Source: Amycolatopsis thermophila
GTDB taxonomy: Bacteria > Actinomycetota > Actinomycetes > Mycobacteriales > Pseudonocardiaceae
NCBI RefSeq assembly: GCF_030814215.1
Contig: NZ_JAUSUT010000001.1
Location: forward strand, 992,001-1,056,000
Length of the DNA stretch: 64,000 nucleotides
Direction: 5' to 3'
Below, one piece after another: positions 43,138 through 52,359 of this stretch. Made by a program: the position numbers and the translations under genes. The notes beneath the pieces are model-generated. The model did not search any database, had not been told where the DNA came from, and was given only the letters and a program-made list of their open reading frames with translations. The number at the start of each line of letters is the position of its first letter. The first letter of the stretch is position 1.

Positions 43138-44277
43138 ATGACCGAACTCATCGACGTCCCGGCGGGCCTGCGCAACGTCGTCGTCACCACCACCGAACTC
43201 GGCGACGTGCGCGGGCGCGAGGGCTTCTACCACTACCGCCAGTACTCCGCGATCGACCTGGCCCGCGGCAGGACGTTCGAGGACGTCTGGTTCCTGTTCC
43301 TGGAGGGCCGCCTCCCGGAACCCGAGGAGCGGGCCCGCTTCACGAAGGAACTGGCGCCGCTGCGGGTGCTGCCGGACGAGCTGCGCGAGATCCTGCCGCT
43401 CATCGCCACCGCCGGCACGCGTCCGGACCCGATCGCCGGGCTGCGCACCGCCCTGTCCGTCCTCGCCGCCGCGCGCGGGCTCGCCCCGCTGTGGGACGCC
43501 GATCCCGAGCAGCGCAAGGCCGACGCGATGCTCGTCTGCGCGGTGACCCCGACGATTCTCGCCGCGTTGCACCGCCTCCGGAACGGGCAGGAGCCACTGG
43601 AACCCCGGCCGGACCTCGGCGCCACCGCGAACTGGCTGTACCTCGTCAGCGGCGCGGCACCGCGGCCCGAGCACGCACGCGCCATCGAGCAGTACCTGAT
43701 CGCGACGGCCGACCACGGTTTCAACGCCTCGACGTTCACCGCACGGGTCGTCGCGTCCTGCGGCGCCGATCTCGTGTCGGCCGTCGCGGCCGCGCTCGGC
43801 GCGTTCAGCGGTCCCCTGCACGGCGGCGCGCCCGACCGCGCGCTGGCGAGCCTCGACGAGATCGGTACCCCCGACCGCGTCGACGACTGGGTGCGCGCCC
43901 GCATCTCCGCCGGCGACCGGATCATGGGGTTCGGGCACGCCGTCTACCGCACCGAGGACCCGCGGTCGGTCCTGCTGCGCGAGATCGCGACCGGTCTCGG
44001 CGGCGACCTCGCGGACTTCGCGACCACCGTCGAACGCCGCGTGGTGGAGATCCTGGCCGAGCTCAAGCCGGGGCGCGAGCTGTACGCCAACGTCGAGTTC
44101 TACGCCGGGGTCGTGATGGAACTGTGCGGGCTGCCGCGCGCGCTGTTCACGCCGACGTTCGCGGTGAGCCGGGTGGTCGGCTGGTGCGCCAACGTCCTGG
44201 AACAGGCCGCCGGGTCGAAGATCATCCGGCCGTCGGCCCGCTACGTGGGTCCGCCCGCGCCTCAGCCCTTGAGCTGA
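43138..44277 (+). CDS. Citrate synthase-like protein (CitA/CitZ type 2)
   Basis: A 379-residue dimeric-type citrate synthase with FSGPLHGGAPDRAL and IMGFGHAVYRTEDPR active-site histidines and TPTFAVSRVVGW near the C-terminus. The catalytic Asp of the usual NVDFY is Glu here (ANVEFYAGVVMELCG), as I recall for mycobacterial CitA. It condenses acetyl-CoA or propionyl-CoA with oxaloacetate; the Glu makes full activity uncertain. Divergent from the HTH-bearing paralogue. Its 3' end overlaps the converging F420-type gene by 16 bases. Confidence 0.85.
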   Translation: MTELIDVPAGLRNVVVTTTELGDVRGREGFYHYRQYSAIDLARGRTFEDVWFLFLEGRLPEPEERARFTKELAPLRVLPDELREILPLIATAGTRPDPIAGLRTALSVLAAARGLAPLWDADPEQRKADAMLVCAVTPTILAALHRLRNGQEPLEPRPDLGATANWLYLVSGAAPRPEHARAIEQYLIATADHGFNASTFTARVVASCGADLVSAVAAALGAFSGPLHGGAPDRALASLDEIGTPDRVDDWVRARISAGDRIMGFGHAVYRTEDPRSVLLREIATGLGGDLADFATTVERRVVEILAELKPGRELYANVEFYAGVVMELCGLPRALFTPTFAVSRVVGWCANVLEQAAGSKIIRPSARYVGPPAPQPLS

Positions 44278-45215
44278 GGCAGCACCTTCGACGACCAGGC
44301 GTCGAAGAACTTGTCCTTCTCCGGGCCGATCTGCGAGACGTACACCTCGTCGAACCCGGCGTCGGCGAACTGCCGCACCGCCTGCGCGTGCGCGTCGGCG
44401 TCCGGCCCGCACGGGATCTGGCCGGCCACCTGCTCCTGGGTGACCACGGATACAGCCTGCTCGAAGTCGCGCGGCGTGGGCAGGATGCGACCGAGGCTGC
44501 CGGGCAGCAGGTCGCTGGCCCACAGCCGGTGCGCGGTCTCGCGGGCGTCCTCGGCCGAGTCGCCCCAGCACACCTTGAACCCGCCCTGGACCGGGCCGCG
44601 GCCACCGGCCTCGCGGTAGGAGTGGACGAGCTCGCCGTCCGGCATCACGGTGGCGAAACCGTCGGCGATCCTGGCCAGGCGGCGGGCGGTCTTCGGGCCG
44701 AACGCGGACACGTAGATCGGGACCGGCTGCTCGGGCAGCGTGTAGATGCGGGCCTGCTCCACCGTGTAGTGCTTGCCGTAGTGGGTGACCTGCTCGCCGG
44801 TGTGCAGCTCGCGGATCACCTCGACGGCCTCCTCGAGCATCTCCAGCCGGCGCGGGCCGGGCGGCCACGGGTCGCCGAAGATGTGCTCGTTGAGGGCCTC
44901 GCCGGAGCCCACCCCGAGCACGAACCGGCCCTCGCACTGCACCGCCGCGGTCGCCGCCGCCTGCGCGATGATCGCCGGGTGGATGCGCACGGTCGGGCAC
45001 GTCACGGCGGTGGTGATCGGCAGCGACACCGCCTGGGACAGGGCGCCGATCACCGACCAGACGAACGGGCTGTTGCCCTGCTCGCGGGTCCAGGGGTGGA
45101 AGTGGTCGGAGATCCACAGCCGCTCGAACCCGGCCTGCTCGGCCCGCTTCGCCTGCTCGACCAGCTCGCGGGGCCCGTGCTCCTCGCTGGACAGGAAGTA
45201 GCCAACACTCACCAT
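44262..45215 (-). CDS. F420-dependent LLM-class oxidoreductase
   Basis: A 317-residue TIM-barrel protein of the bacterial luciferase/F420 oxidoreductase class, close to F420-dependent glucose-6-phosphate dehydrogenase: GYFLSSEEHGPRELVEQA, WISDHFHPWTREQGNSPFVW, TTAVTCPTVRIHPAI and GVGSGEALNEH. It transfers hydride between coenzyme F420 and an alcohol or unsaturated substrate. F420 use supports an actinomycete host. It converges with the citrate synthase-like gene; no operon partners. Confidence 0.88.
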   Translation of the reverse strand: MVSVGYFLSSEEHGPRELVEQAKRAEQAGFERLWISDHFHPWTREQGNSPFVWSVIGALSQAVSLPITTAVTCPTVRIHPAIIAQAAATAAVQCEGRFVLGVGSGEALNEHIFGDPWPPGPRRLEMLEEAVEVIRELHTGEQVTHYGKHYTVEQARIYTLPEQPVPIYVSAFGPKTARRLARIADGFATVMPDGELVHSYREAGGRGPVQGGFKVCWGDSAEDARETAHRLWASDLLPGSLGRILPTPRDFEQAVSVVTQEQVAGQIPCGPDADAHAQAVRQFADAGFDEVYVSQIGPEKDKFFDAWSSKVLPQLKG

Positions 45216-45237
45216 GACCGGGGGCTACCCGCCGCGG

Positions 45238-45558
45238 TCACCGGTCACGCACCCTGGCGAGCGGCTCGAAGCCGGACATCTCCATCACGCGCCGCACCGG
45301 CGAGGCGGGCGCGACCACGAGGTCCAGGTCCATCTGCAGGACCTTCAACCGCCCGGCGAGCGTGAACAGGACCCGCAGGCCCGAGCTGTCCAAATAGGTC
45401 ACCTCGGTGAGATCGACCGAGACGCGCTCCGCGTCGTTGCCGATGGAGGAGTAGATCTCGTTCTGGACGACGTCGGCGTTGGCGAGATCGATCTCGCCCT
45501 TGATCGTCACCCTCACGTGGCCGCCGTCGGCCTCGGCGTCGACGGTCGCCGTGGTCAT
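45238..45558 (-). CDS. STAS-domain anti-sigma factor antagonist
   Basis: A 106-residue STAS protein with GEIDLANADVVQ and the phosphorylation site TYLDSSGLRVLF (Ser58 or Ser59). Unphosphorylated, such proteins bind anti-sigma kinases and free a stress sigma factor. ATG 45558 overlaps the stop of the phosphatase/kinase gene (ATGA), so the pair forms a coupled partner-switching module. Confidence 0.9.
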   Translation of the reverse strand: MTTATVDAEADGGHVRVTIKGEIDLANADVVQNEIYSSIGNDAERVSVDLTEVTYLDSSGLRVLFTLAGRLKVLQMDLDLVVAPASPVRRVMEMSGFEPLARVRDR

Positions 45559-47165
45559 TCCGCCTGCCCGTCGGCGATCTTGCGGCGAATCACGACCTCC
45601 GTCCCCTGTGGGCGGTGGTCGATGCGGACCTCGTCCCCACAGCGGTGCATCAGCAACGTTCCCCGGCCACGGTTCGCACCTCGCGGCGGACGCCAGCGGC
45701 CCTCGTCGCACACAGTAGCGATCACGTCGGCACCCTGCAGCACGAGCCTGACCCGGACCACGCCCCCGGCCGGCCCGTAGGCGTGCTCGACGGCGTTCGA
45801 GGTGGCCTCGCCGACCGCCACCAGCAGGTCGGACGTCGCCTCCGCGTCGGCGTTGACCAGCGCCAGCCAGCGGCGCATCGCGGAGCGGACCTCCTTCAGC
45901 GACTCCGGGATCGCGGGCACGGTGACCTCCATCGGGCCCACGTCGGCGCTGTCCTGGCGGCGCACCGTCAGCAGCGCCACATCGTCCTCGGGGCTGTCCT
46001 CGCCGATCAGCGACACCATCACCTCGGCGCACACGGCGGGGGCGGTGTCCGGCCGCACGGCGTCGCAGAGCCGTTCGAGCCCCTCGTCGAGCGGGACACC
46101 CCGCCGCTCCACGAGACCGTCGGTGTAGAAGCAGACCACCGACCCGGCCGGCATCTCGACCACGGTCACCCGGCGCCGCGCGTCGCGCATCGCCCCGATC
46201 GGCGGGTCGACCGCGACGTCCAGCAGCTTCCCGCGCTCGCCGTGGCGGCCCTGGACGGGCACCAGGTGCCCGGCCGAGGACACGTGCAGCCGTTCGAAGT
46301 TGGGCTCCACGAGCGCGTAGAGCACCGTGGCCATCATGCCGGGCTCGAAGTGCTGCATCTTGCGGTCGAGCTTGGTGAGCACCTCGCCGGGGTCCCCGCC
46401 CTCCAGCGCGAAGGCCCGCAGCGCGCTGCGCATCCGGCCCATCACGATCGCCGCGGCCAGGCCGTGACCGACCACGTCGCCGATCACCACGCCGAGCCAC
46501 CCGTTGGGCAGCACGAAGACGTCGTACCAGTCGCCGGCGATGGACCCCTCGTCCCCGGGCACGTAGCGCGCGGCCAGTTCGAGCCCGGGGATGGTGGGCA
46601 GCCTGCCGGGCAGCAGGCTGCGCTGGAGCTCCGCCGCCGCGGCGCGCTCGGCCTTGGAGCGCTGCGCGTGCGCGGCGAGCGCCACCCGGTCGCCCGCGAG
46701 CTGGAGGAGTTCGACGTCCTCGGCGGTGAACTTCCGCGGCGTCAGCGATCCCACGTGCAGCACACCGGTCGGCTCGCCGCCGACCAGGAGCGGGACGCCG
46801 AGCAGGGTCTGGATGCCCTTCTCCCACAGCAGGCGGTTCACGACGGTGGTCGAGTCGACCCGCTCCAGCTGCACCGGCTCGCGCCGCGCCACGACCTGCC
46901 CCGCGAACCCCTTGCCGACCGGCACGCGGACGCCCTGCTTCACCTCGGTCTCGATGCCGCGCGCGGCCACCGCGACGAGCTCGCGCCCGCCCGGTTCGAG
47001 CAGCAGCACGGCCGCGGTGTCGACGTGCAGGACCTGGCGGACGCGGTCCAGCAGCTCGGGCAGGAGGTCCTCGGTGGTCAGATGGGCCAGTGCGCTGTCG
47101 CTGACGAGGCCGATGCGCCGAAGCTTGTGCTCGGCATCCAGGCGCGCGCTGGCCGATGTGGACAT
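45555..47165 (-). CDS. GAF-SpoIIE phosphatase-HATPase (RsbU/RsbW-like) regulator
   Basis: A 536-residue protein in three parts: GAF sensor (~27-170), PP2C/SpoIIE phosphatase (~185-385; GDWYDVFVLPNG, GDVVGHGLAAA, VVCFYTDGLVERRG, DDVALLTVR) and a GHKL kinase domain (~400-536; VGEATSNAVEHAYGP). It can dephosphorylate the STAS partner and has an anti-sigma-kinase-like domain in the same chain. The sensor may detect redox or light signals through GAF. ATG 47165 lacks a ribosome site and sits right behind a sigmaB-type promoter, suggesting a nearly leaderless stress transcript. Confidence 0.9.
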   Translation of the reverse strand: MSTSASARLDAEHKLRRIGLVSDSALAHLTTEDLLPELLDRVRQVLHVDTAAVLLLEPGGRELVAVAARGIETEVKQGVRVPVGKGFAGQVVARREPVQLERVDSTTVVNRLLWEKGIQTLLGVPLLVGGEPTGVLHVGSLTPRKFTAEDVELLQLAGDRVALAAHAQRSKAERAAAAELQRSLLPGRLPTIPGLELAARYVPGDEGSIAGDWYDVFVLPNGWLGVVIGDVVGHGLAAAIVMGRMRSALRAFALEGGDPGEVLTKLDRKMQHFEPGMMATVLYALVEPNFERLHVSSAGHLVPVQGRHGERGKLLDVAVDPPIGAMRDARRRVTVVEMPAGSVVCFYTDGLVERRGVPLDEGLERLCDAVRPDTAPAVCAEVMVSLIGEDSPEDDVALLTVRRQDSADVGPMEVTVPAIPESLKEVRSAMRRWLALVNADAEATSDLLVAVGEATSNAVEHAYGPAGGVVRVRLVLQGADVIATVCDEGRWRPPRGANRGRGTLLMHRCGDEVRIDHRPQGTEVVIRRKIADGQAE

Positions 47166-47476
47166 GATGCGAGATTAGCCCCTGCTCAGATGAGAGAAAC
47201 CTACGGTTTACGGCGGAGGCGATCCTTTCCGCCACGGTTGCGCATCGATTCGTGTCGTTGTCGGTTCGACAATACCGCAGGCCAGGCCTCTTCGCCCGGC
47301 TCGATCAGCGAACGGGCGCCCGCGTCCGCGGGCGAACGTGGTGCGCCTTCGGATGAATTTCGCGGCGGGGCGGGGAATCCCCGCGGAAGGCGGATGTCGC
47401 CGCCCCGCCCCGGGAGCCCCACGCCCGCGCACGCGAGCCGCCGCCGGGTGCGGCGGATCCCACGCGGGCGCGGGGG
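47166..47476. other. 311-base intergenic region: terminator hairpins and regulator promoter
   Basis: Two clean hairpins follow the topoisomerase A gene: GCGGGG-AAT-CCCCGC (47370-47384) and CGCCCGCG-TC-CGCGGGCG (47317-47334), probable terminators for the leftward topoisomerase unit. Nearer the phosphatase gene is AAACC-TAC-GGTTT (47197-47209) and the sigmaB-like promoter. No credible gene. Confidence 0.55.
47176..47200 (-). promoter_or_regulatory. Candidate stress-sigma (sigmaB/SigF type) promoter
   Basis: On the minus strand GGTTT (GTTT at 47200-47197), a 15-base spacer, then GGGCTA (47181-47176), resembling GTTT-N14-16-GGGTA of actinomycete sigmaB/SigF promoters. The expected start is within a few bases of ATG 47165. 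The C in GGGCTA departs from the consensus. Confidence 0.38.
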
Positions 47477-49966
47477 TCAGCCGCGCTCGATGAGGTGCCC
47501 CACCACGTCGGGACCGGGGTGAGCGGCTCCGGAGGCGTCGCGGCGGTCGACCGGCTCGGGCAGTTCCACCGGATCGCCGTTCTTCGACGCCGCGGCCGGA
47601 CGCGGACCGACCCAGCCGACCGTCAGGCGCGTCTCGCCCTTGAGGAAGCGGTGCGCGCGCACCCCGCCGGTGGCCCGGCCCTTCGCCGGGTACTCGGAGA
47701 ACGGGGTCATCTTCACGCTCTGCCCGGTGGCCGTGACGACCATCGGCTCGCCGTGCTCGGCGTCGTCGGTGCGGACGACGCCGAAGAACACCACCTCGGC
47801 GTCCGCGGCGAGCTTGATGCCCGCCATGCCGCCACCCTTGAGCCCCTGCGGGCGAACCAGCGACGCCGGGAACCGCAGCAGCGACGCGTCGGAGGCCAGG
47901 AAAGCGAACGTCTCCTCGCCGTCACCGAGCCACACCGCGCCGACGACCTCGTCGCCGTCCTTCAGGCCGATGATCTCGAACTCGTCGGAACGCACCGGCC
48001 AATCCGGCGCCACCACCTTCACCACGCCCTGCCGCGTGCCGAGCGCGAGCCCGGGCGATCCCGCGGCCTGTTCGCCCAGCGGCGCGATTCCGATGACCTT
48101 CTCGCCCTTGTCCAGCGGTACCAGCTCACGCGCGGCCATCCCACCACGCAGCGACACGGTGCCGCTCTGCTCGGGCAGCACCGGCAGCGGCAGCACGTCC
48201 GTCTTGAACGCCCGTCCGCGGCTGGTGACCAGCAGCACCTGACCGCGTGCGGTGGAGTGCACCATCGCCGCGACCGCGTCGTGCTTCACGCGGCCGTTGC
48301 GGCGCCGGCCCTCGGGCGCCTCCTCCGACTCCGCGGCCGTACGGGCGACCAGGCCGGTGGCGGACAGGATCACCTGGCACGGGTCGTCGGCGACCTCCAG
48401 CGGCCCGGCCGGCTTGGACGCGGCCAGCACCTCCTTGAGGTCGCCGTCGATCAGCGCGGTGCGCCGCTCGGTCTTGAAATCCTTCGCGATCTTCGCCAGC
48501 TCGTTCGAGACGACCTTCTTCAGTTCCCGGTCGTCGTCGAGGATCTTGGTCAGCTCGGCGATCTCGGCGCGCAGCTTCTCCTGCTCGTCCTCGAGCTCGA
48601 GCTTGTCGTACTTGGTGAGGCGGCGCAGCGGCGTGTCCAGGATGTAGGTCGCCTGGATCTCCGACAGCTTGAACCGCTTCATCAGGCCGTCCTTGGCCTC
48701 GGCGGCGTTCTCGCTGTTGCGGATCAGCCGGATCACCTTGTCGATGTCCAGCAGCGCGATCAGCAGACCCTCGACCAGGTGCAGCCGTTCCTCGCGCTTG
48801 CGGCGGCGGTAGCGGGTGCGCCGGGTGACCACCTCGTACCGGTGGTCCAGGAACACCTCGAGCAGCTGCTTGAGCCCGAGCGTCTGCGGCTGGCCGTCGA
48901 CCAGCACGAGGTTGTTGATGCCGAACGACTGCTCCAGCGGCGTGAGCCGGTAGAGGTCGGCCAGCAGCGGCTGCGGGTTGACGCCCACCTTGCACTCGAT
49001 CACCAGGCGGGTGCCGTTCTCGCGGTCGGTGAGGTCCTTGACGTCGGCGATCCCGGTGAGCCGCTTGGACTTGTTGACCTCCTCGGTGATCTTCTCGATC
49101 ACCTTCTCCGGCCCGACGCCGTAGGGCAGCTCGGTGACCGTGATCGCCTGGCGGCCGCGGCTGCCGGCGAGCGGGCCGATCTCGACCTTCGCGCGCATGC
49201 GGACCACGCCGCGGCCGGTCTCGTACGCCTTGCGCACCTCGTCCAGGCCCAGCAGCAGGCCGCCGGTGGGCAGGTCCGGGCCCGGCACGAACTCCATGAG
49301 CTTGTCCAACGTCGCGCCCGGATGGTTGATCAGCCAGCGCGCGGCCGCGATGACCTCGCCCATGTTGTGCGGGATCATGTTGGTCGCCATCCCGACCGCG
49401 ATGCCGGACGTGCCGTTGACCAGCAGGTTCGGGTAGGCCGCCGGCAGCACCGACGGTTCGGCCAGCGAACCGTCGTAGTTCGGCCGGAAGTCGACCGTCT
49501 CCTCGCCCAGCTCGCCGACCAGCAGCATCGCCTCGGGCGACATGCGCGCCTCGGTGTACCGGCTGGCCGCCGGGCCGTCGTCCGGGCTGCCGAAGTTGCC
49601 GTGGCCGTCGATCAGCGGCGCGTTCATCGAGAAGTCCTGCGCCAGGCGGACCATCGCGTCGTAGATCGCGGTGTCGCCGTGCGGGTGGTAGCGGCCCATC
49701 ACGTCACCGACGACGCGCGAGGACTTGACGTACGCGTGGTTGGGCCGGTATCCGGCCTCGTTCATCGAGAACAGGATGCGGCGGTGCACCGGCTTGAGGC
49801 CGTCCCGCGCGTCCGGCAGGGCCCGGGAGTGGATGACCGAGTAGGCGTACTCCAGGTACGAGTCCTCGATCTCGGTCTTGACAGGGTTCTCGAAGACCTG
49901 GGCGCCCGCCTGGTCGAACGCGGCCGGATCGACCCGGGTGACGGGTGTCTTGGATCGGCGTGCCAT
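47477..49966 (-). CDS. Type IIA topoisomerase subunit A (ParC/GyrA-like)
   Basis: An 829-residue GyrA/ParC protein: catalytic Tyr137 in PAASRYTEARMS, the PDARDGLKPVHRR start, a coiled-coil middle and a C-terminal beta-pinwheel. No GyrA-box (QRRGGKG-like) is visible in the pinwheel; the comparable spot reads VSLRGGMAAREL, which favours a decatenating topoisomerase IV-like role over supercoiling gyrase. It lies 21 bases after the ATPase subunit gene. Many actinomycetes carry such a second type II enzyme for chromosome segregation. Confidence 0.9.
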   Translation of the reverse strand: MARRSKTPVTRVDPAAFDQAGAQVFENPVKTEIEDSYLEYAYSVIHSRALPDARDGLKPVHRRILFSMNEAGYRPNHAYVKSSRVVGDVMGRYHPHGDTAIYDAMVRLAQDFSMNAPLIDGHGNFGSPDDGPAASRYTEARMSPEAMLLVGELGEETVDFRPNYDGSLAEPSVLPAAYPNLLVNGTSGIAVGMATNMIPHNMGEVIAAARWLINHPGATLDKLMEFVPGPDLPTGGLLLGLDEVRKAYETGRGVVRMRAKVEIGPLAGSRGRQAITVTELPYGVGPEKVIEKITEEVNKSKRLTGIADVKDLTDRENGTRLVIECKVGVNPQPLLADLYRLTPLEQSFGINNLVLVDGQPQTLGLKQLLEVFLDHRYEVVTRRTRYRRRKREERLHLVEGLLIALLDIDKVIRLIRNSENAAEAKDGLMKRFKLSEIQATYILDTPLRRLTKYDKLELEDEQEKLRAEIAELTKILDDDRELKKVVSNELAKIAKDFKTERRTALIDGDLKEVLAASKPAGPLEVADDPCQVILSATGLVARTAAESEEAPEGRRRNGRVKHDAVAAMVHSTARGQVLLVTSRGRAFKTDVLPLPVLPEQSGTVSLRGGMAARELVPLDKGEKVIGIAPLGEQAAGSPGLALGTRQGVVKVVAPDWPVRSDEFEIIGLKDGDEVVGAVWLGDGEETFAFLASDASLLRFPASLVRPQGLKGGGMAGIKLAADAEVVFFGVVRTDDAEHGEPMVVTATGQSVKMTPFSEYPAKGRATGGVRAHRFLKGETRLTVGWVGPRPAAASKNGDPVELPEPVDRRDASGAAHPGPDVVGHLIERG

Positions 49967-49987
49967 TGCTGTTGTCTCCTAGGGAAC

Positions 49988-52045
49988 TCAGACGTCGATC
50001 GCTTCGCGGTCCACGCGGGCGGCGGATTCGACGAGCCAGTTGCGCCGGGGTTCGACCTTCTCCCCCATCAGCAGCTCGAGCGCGGCCTCGGCGGCCTCCG
50101 CGTCGTCTAGCGTGATGCGGCGGACCGAGCGGGTGGCCGGGTTCATCGTGGTCTCCCACAGCTCGTCGGCGTCCATCTCGCCCAGGCCCTTGAACCGGGG
50201 CACCGGCTTGACGATCTGCCTGCCCGCGGCCTCCAGCTCGGCGACCTTCTGCTCCATCTCCCGCTGGGTGAAGGTGAAGATGGTCTCCGGGTTGCGGCCC
50301 TTCGTGACGATCTTGTGCAGCGGCGGCATCGCGGCGAACAGGCGCCCGTCCTCGATGACCGGGCGCATGTACTTGGCGAACAGCGTGATCAGCAGCGTCC
50401 GGATGTGCGAGCCGTCGACGTCGGCGTCGGCCATCAGGATGACCCGGCCGTACCGCATCGCCGACAGGTCGAAGGTGCGGCCGGTGCCCGCGCCGAGCAC
50501 CTGCACGATCGAGGCGATCTCGGCGTTCTTGAGCGTGTCGCCGAGCGAGGCCTTCTGCACGTTGAGGATCTTGCCGCGCAGCGGCAGCAGCGCCTGGTAC
50601 TCCGACACGCGCGCCATGCGGGCCGAGCCGAGAGCGCTGTCACCCTCGACCAGGAACAGCTCGCTGCGCGAGATCCCGGTGGTGCGGCAGTCGACGAGCT
50701 TCGGCGGCATCGCCGCGCCCTCCAGCGCGGTCTTGCGGCGCGCCGCGTCCTTCTGCTGCTTCTGCGTCAGCCGCACGCGGGCGGCGTCGACGATCTTCTG
50801 CAGCACGACCTTGGCCTCGGCCTTGGTCTTGCGGTTCTCCGTCCACTCCTTCAGGTGCCGCTCGACGACGCCCTGCACCACGCGCGTGATGCCGGACGTG
50901 GACAGCTCGTCCTTGGTCTGCGAGGTGAACTGCGGCTCCGGCAGGCGCACGTGGACGACCGCCGTCATGCCCTCGAGCACGTCGTCGAGCGTCGGCAGGT
51001 CCTCCTTGGCCTTCAGCAGGCCGCGCGTGCGGGAAATGGCTTCCTGCAACGCCTTCGTGGCGCCGCGGTCGAACCCGCGGCGGTGCGTGCCGCCGTGCAC
51101 GTTGCGGATCGTGTTGCTGAAGCACTCGACCGTGCGCTCGTACCCGGTGCCCCAGCGCAGCGCGATCTCGACCTCGGCGTGACGCTCCACATTGGACCGC
51201 ATGACGCCGTTGGCGTCGGCCGCGTTCTCCTTGTACGTGCCCTCGCCGCGGATGATCAGCGTGCCCGACACCGGCTTCTCGTCCGACGGCGCCAGGAAGT
51301 CGACCATGTCGGCCAGCCCGTTGGGGAAGTGGAAGGTCTCCTCGCTGATCGACCCCTCGGTGGCGGTGCGCAGCACGTAGGTGACGCCCGGCACGAGGAA
51401 CGCGGTGTTGCGCAGCTTCGTGCGCACCTGCTCGACGTCGAGCTCCGCGCCCTTCTCGAAGTACCGCGAGTCGTACCAGTAGCGGATCGACGTGCCGGTG
51501 CGCTCGCCGCGCTTCATCTTGCCCGCGATGCGCAACCCCGGCTGCGGCGTGAACTTCGCCTTCGGGCCGGGGCCGTCGAACACGCCCGGCGTGCCGTGCG
51601 CGAACGACATCTCGTGCACCTTGCCGCCGCGCTTGACCGTGACGTCGAAGCGGTGCGACAGCGCGTTCACCGCCGACGCACCGACACCGTGCAGGCCGCC
51701 CGAGGTCTTGTAGCCCGAGCCGCCGAACTTGCCGCCCGCGTGCAGCCGGGTGAGCACCAGCTCGACGCCGGACAAACCGGACTTGGCGTGCACGTCGGTG
51801 GGGATGCCGCGGCCGTCGTCGTCGACCTGGACGCTGCCGTCGGCGTGCAGGGTCACCACGACCTTCGTCGCGTGACCTGCGACACCCTCGTCGGTGGAGT
51901 TGTCGACGATCTCGGTGAACAGGTGGTTGATGCCGCGGCTGTCGGTCGACCCGATGTACATGCCGGGGCGCTTCCGGACCGCTTCCAGGCCTTCCAGGTG
52001 GGTAAGGTCGTCGGCCCCGTAGAGAGGCTCAGCAGAAGCAGTCAC
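49988..52045 (-). CDS. Type IIA topoisomerase subunit B (ParE/GyrB-like)
   Basis: A 685-residue ATPase subunit. GHKL site: EIVDNSTDEG, DDGRGIPTD, GGLHGVGASAVNAL; TOPRIM: LFLVEGDSALGSAR and LMADADVDGSHI; C-terminal GyrB fold RFKGLGEMDADELWETTM. The size without a GyrB insert fits ParE. GTG 52045 begins VTASAEPLYGADDL. It powers strand passage together with the next gene's product and is encoded first in the pair. Confidence 0.92.
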   Translation of the reverse strand: MTASAEPLYGADDLTHLEGLEAVRKRPGMYIGSTDSRGINHLFTEIVDNSTDEGVAGHATKVVVTLHADGSVQVDDDGRGIPTDVHAKSGLSGVELVLTRLHAGGKFGGSGYKTSGGLHGVGASAVNALSHRFDVTVKRGGKVHEMSFAHGTPGVFDGPGPKAKFTPQPGLRIAGKMKRGERTGTSIRYWYDSRYFEKGAELDVEQVRTKLRNTAFLVPGVTYVLRTATEGSISEETFHFPNGLADMVDFLAPSDEKPVSGTLIIRGEGTYKENAADANGVMRSNVERHAEVEIALRWGTGYERTVECFSNTIRNVHGGTHRRGFDRGATKALQEAISRTRGLLKAKEDLPTLDDVLEGMTAVVHVRLPEPQFTSQTKDELSTSGITRVVQGVVERHLKEWTENRKTKAEAKVVLQKIVDAARVRLTQKQQKDAARRKTALEGAAMPPKLVDCRTTGISRSELFLVEGDSALGSARMARVSEYQALLPLRGKILNVQKASLGDTLKNAEIASIVQVLGAGTGRTFDLSAMRYGRVILMADADVDGSHIRTLLITLFAKYMRPVIEDGRLFAAMPPLHKIVTKGRNPETIFTFTQREMEQKVAELEAAGRQIVKPVPRFKGLGEMDADELWETTMNPATRSVRRITLDDAEAAEAALELLMGEKVEPRRNWLVESAARVDREAIDV

Positions 52046-52359
52046 AGGATCTTCTCTCCCAGTAGCGATTGGGGTGGTGTGGCGCCCGTGCCCCACGACT
52101 GTGCAGGGTAACGGAGGGCACCGACAACCCCGGGGATTGTCGGCCGCAGCCGACCGTGCGGCGTGGATCGCGCCACGAGCACGTCCGGCTCCGCGTCGAA
52201 GACGTCGCCGGCCGTCGCGGCGCGCACGTGCGGTACCGGTGCTTCCAGTGTAGGCGCCGCGGAGCCGCTCCGTACGGCTCTGGAACCGCGCGACCCGCCC
52301 GGGGTCGGGCGGTGGCGTTCCCGCTGGTGGTCGTGGCCGGGTCGCTACAGTGGCCGGCG
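52046..52359. other. 314-base divergent promoter region
   Basis: Lies between the topoisomerase B and pseudouridine synthase starts. Holds the inverted repeat CCGACAA-N9-TTGTCGG with a CCCCGGGG core (52121-52143), and TACAGT at 52346-52351 eight bases before the rightward ATG, a likely -10 of a leaderless transcript. No credible protein frame. Confidence 0.5.
52121..52143. promoter_or_regulatory. Inverted repeat upstream of topoisomerase B gene
   Basis: CCGACAA (52121-52127) and TTGTCGG (52137-52143) flank CCCCGGGG and one extra A, forming a near-perfect 23-bp palindrome about 76 bases upstream of the GTG. Could be a regulator or supercoiling-sensitive site in the topoisomerase promoter. Confidence 0.4.

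Noticed and set aside
47477..52045. Main DNA gyrase (gyrA/gyrB)
   Set aside because: No GyrA-box in the A subunit, and no dnaA, dnaN or recF neighbours; the paralogous topoisomerase IV-like pair fits better.
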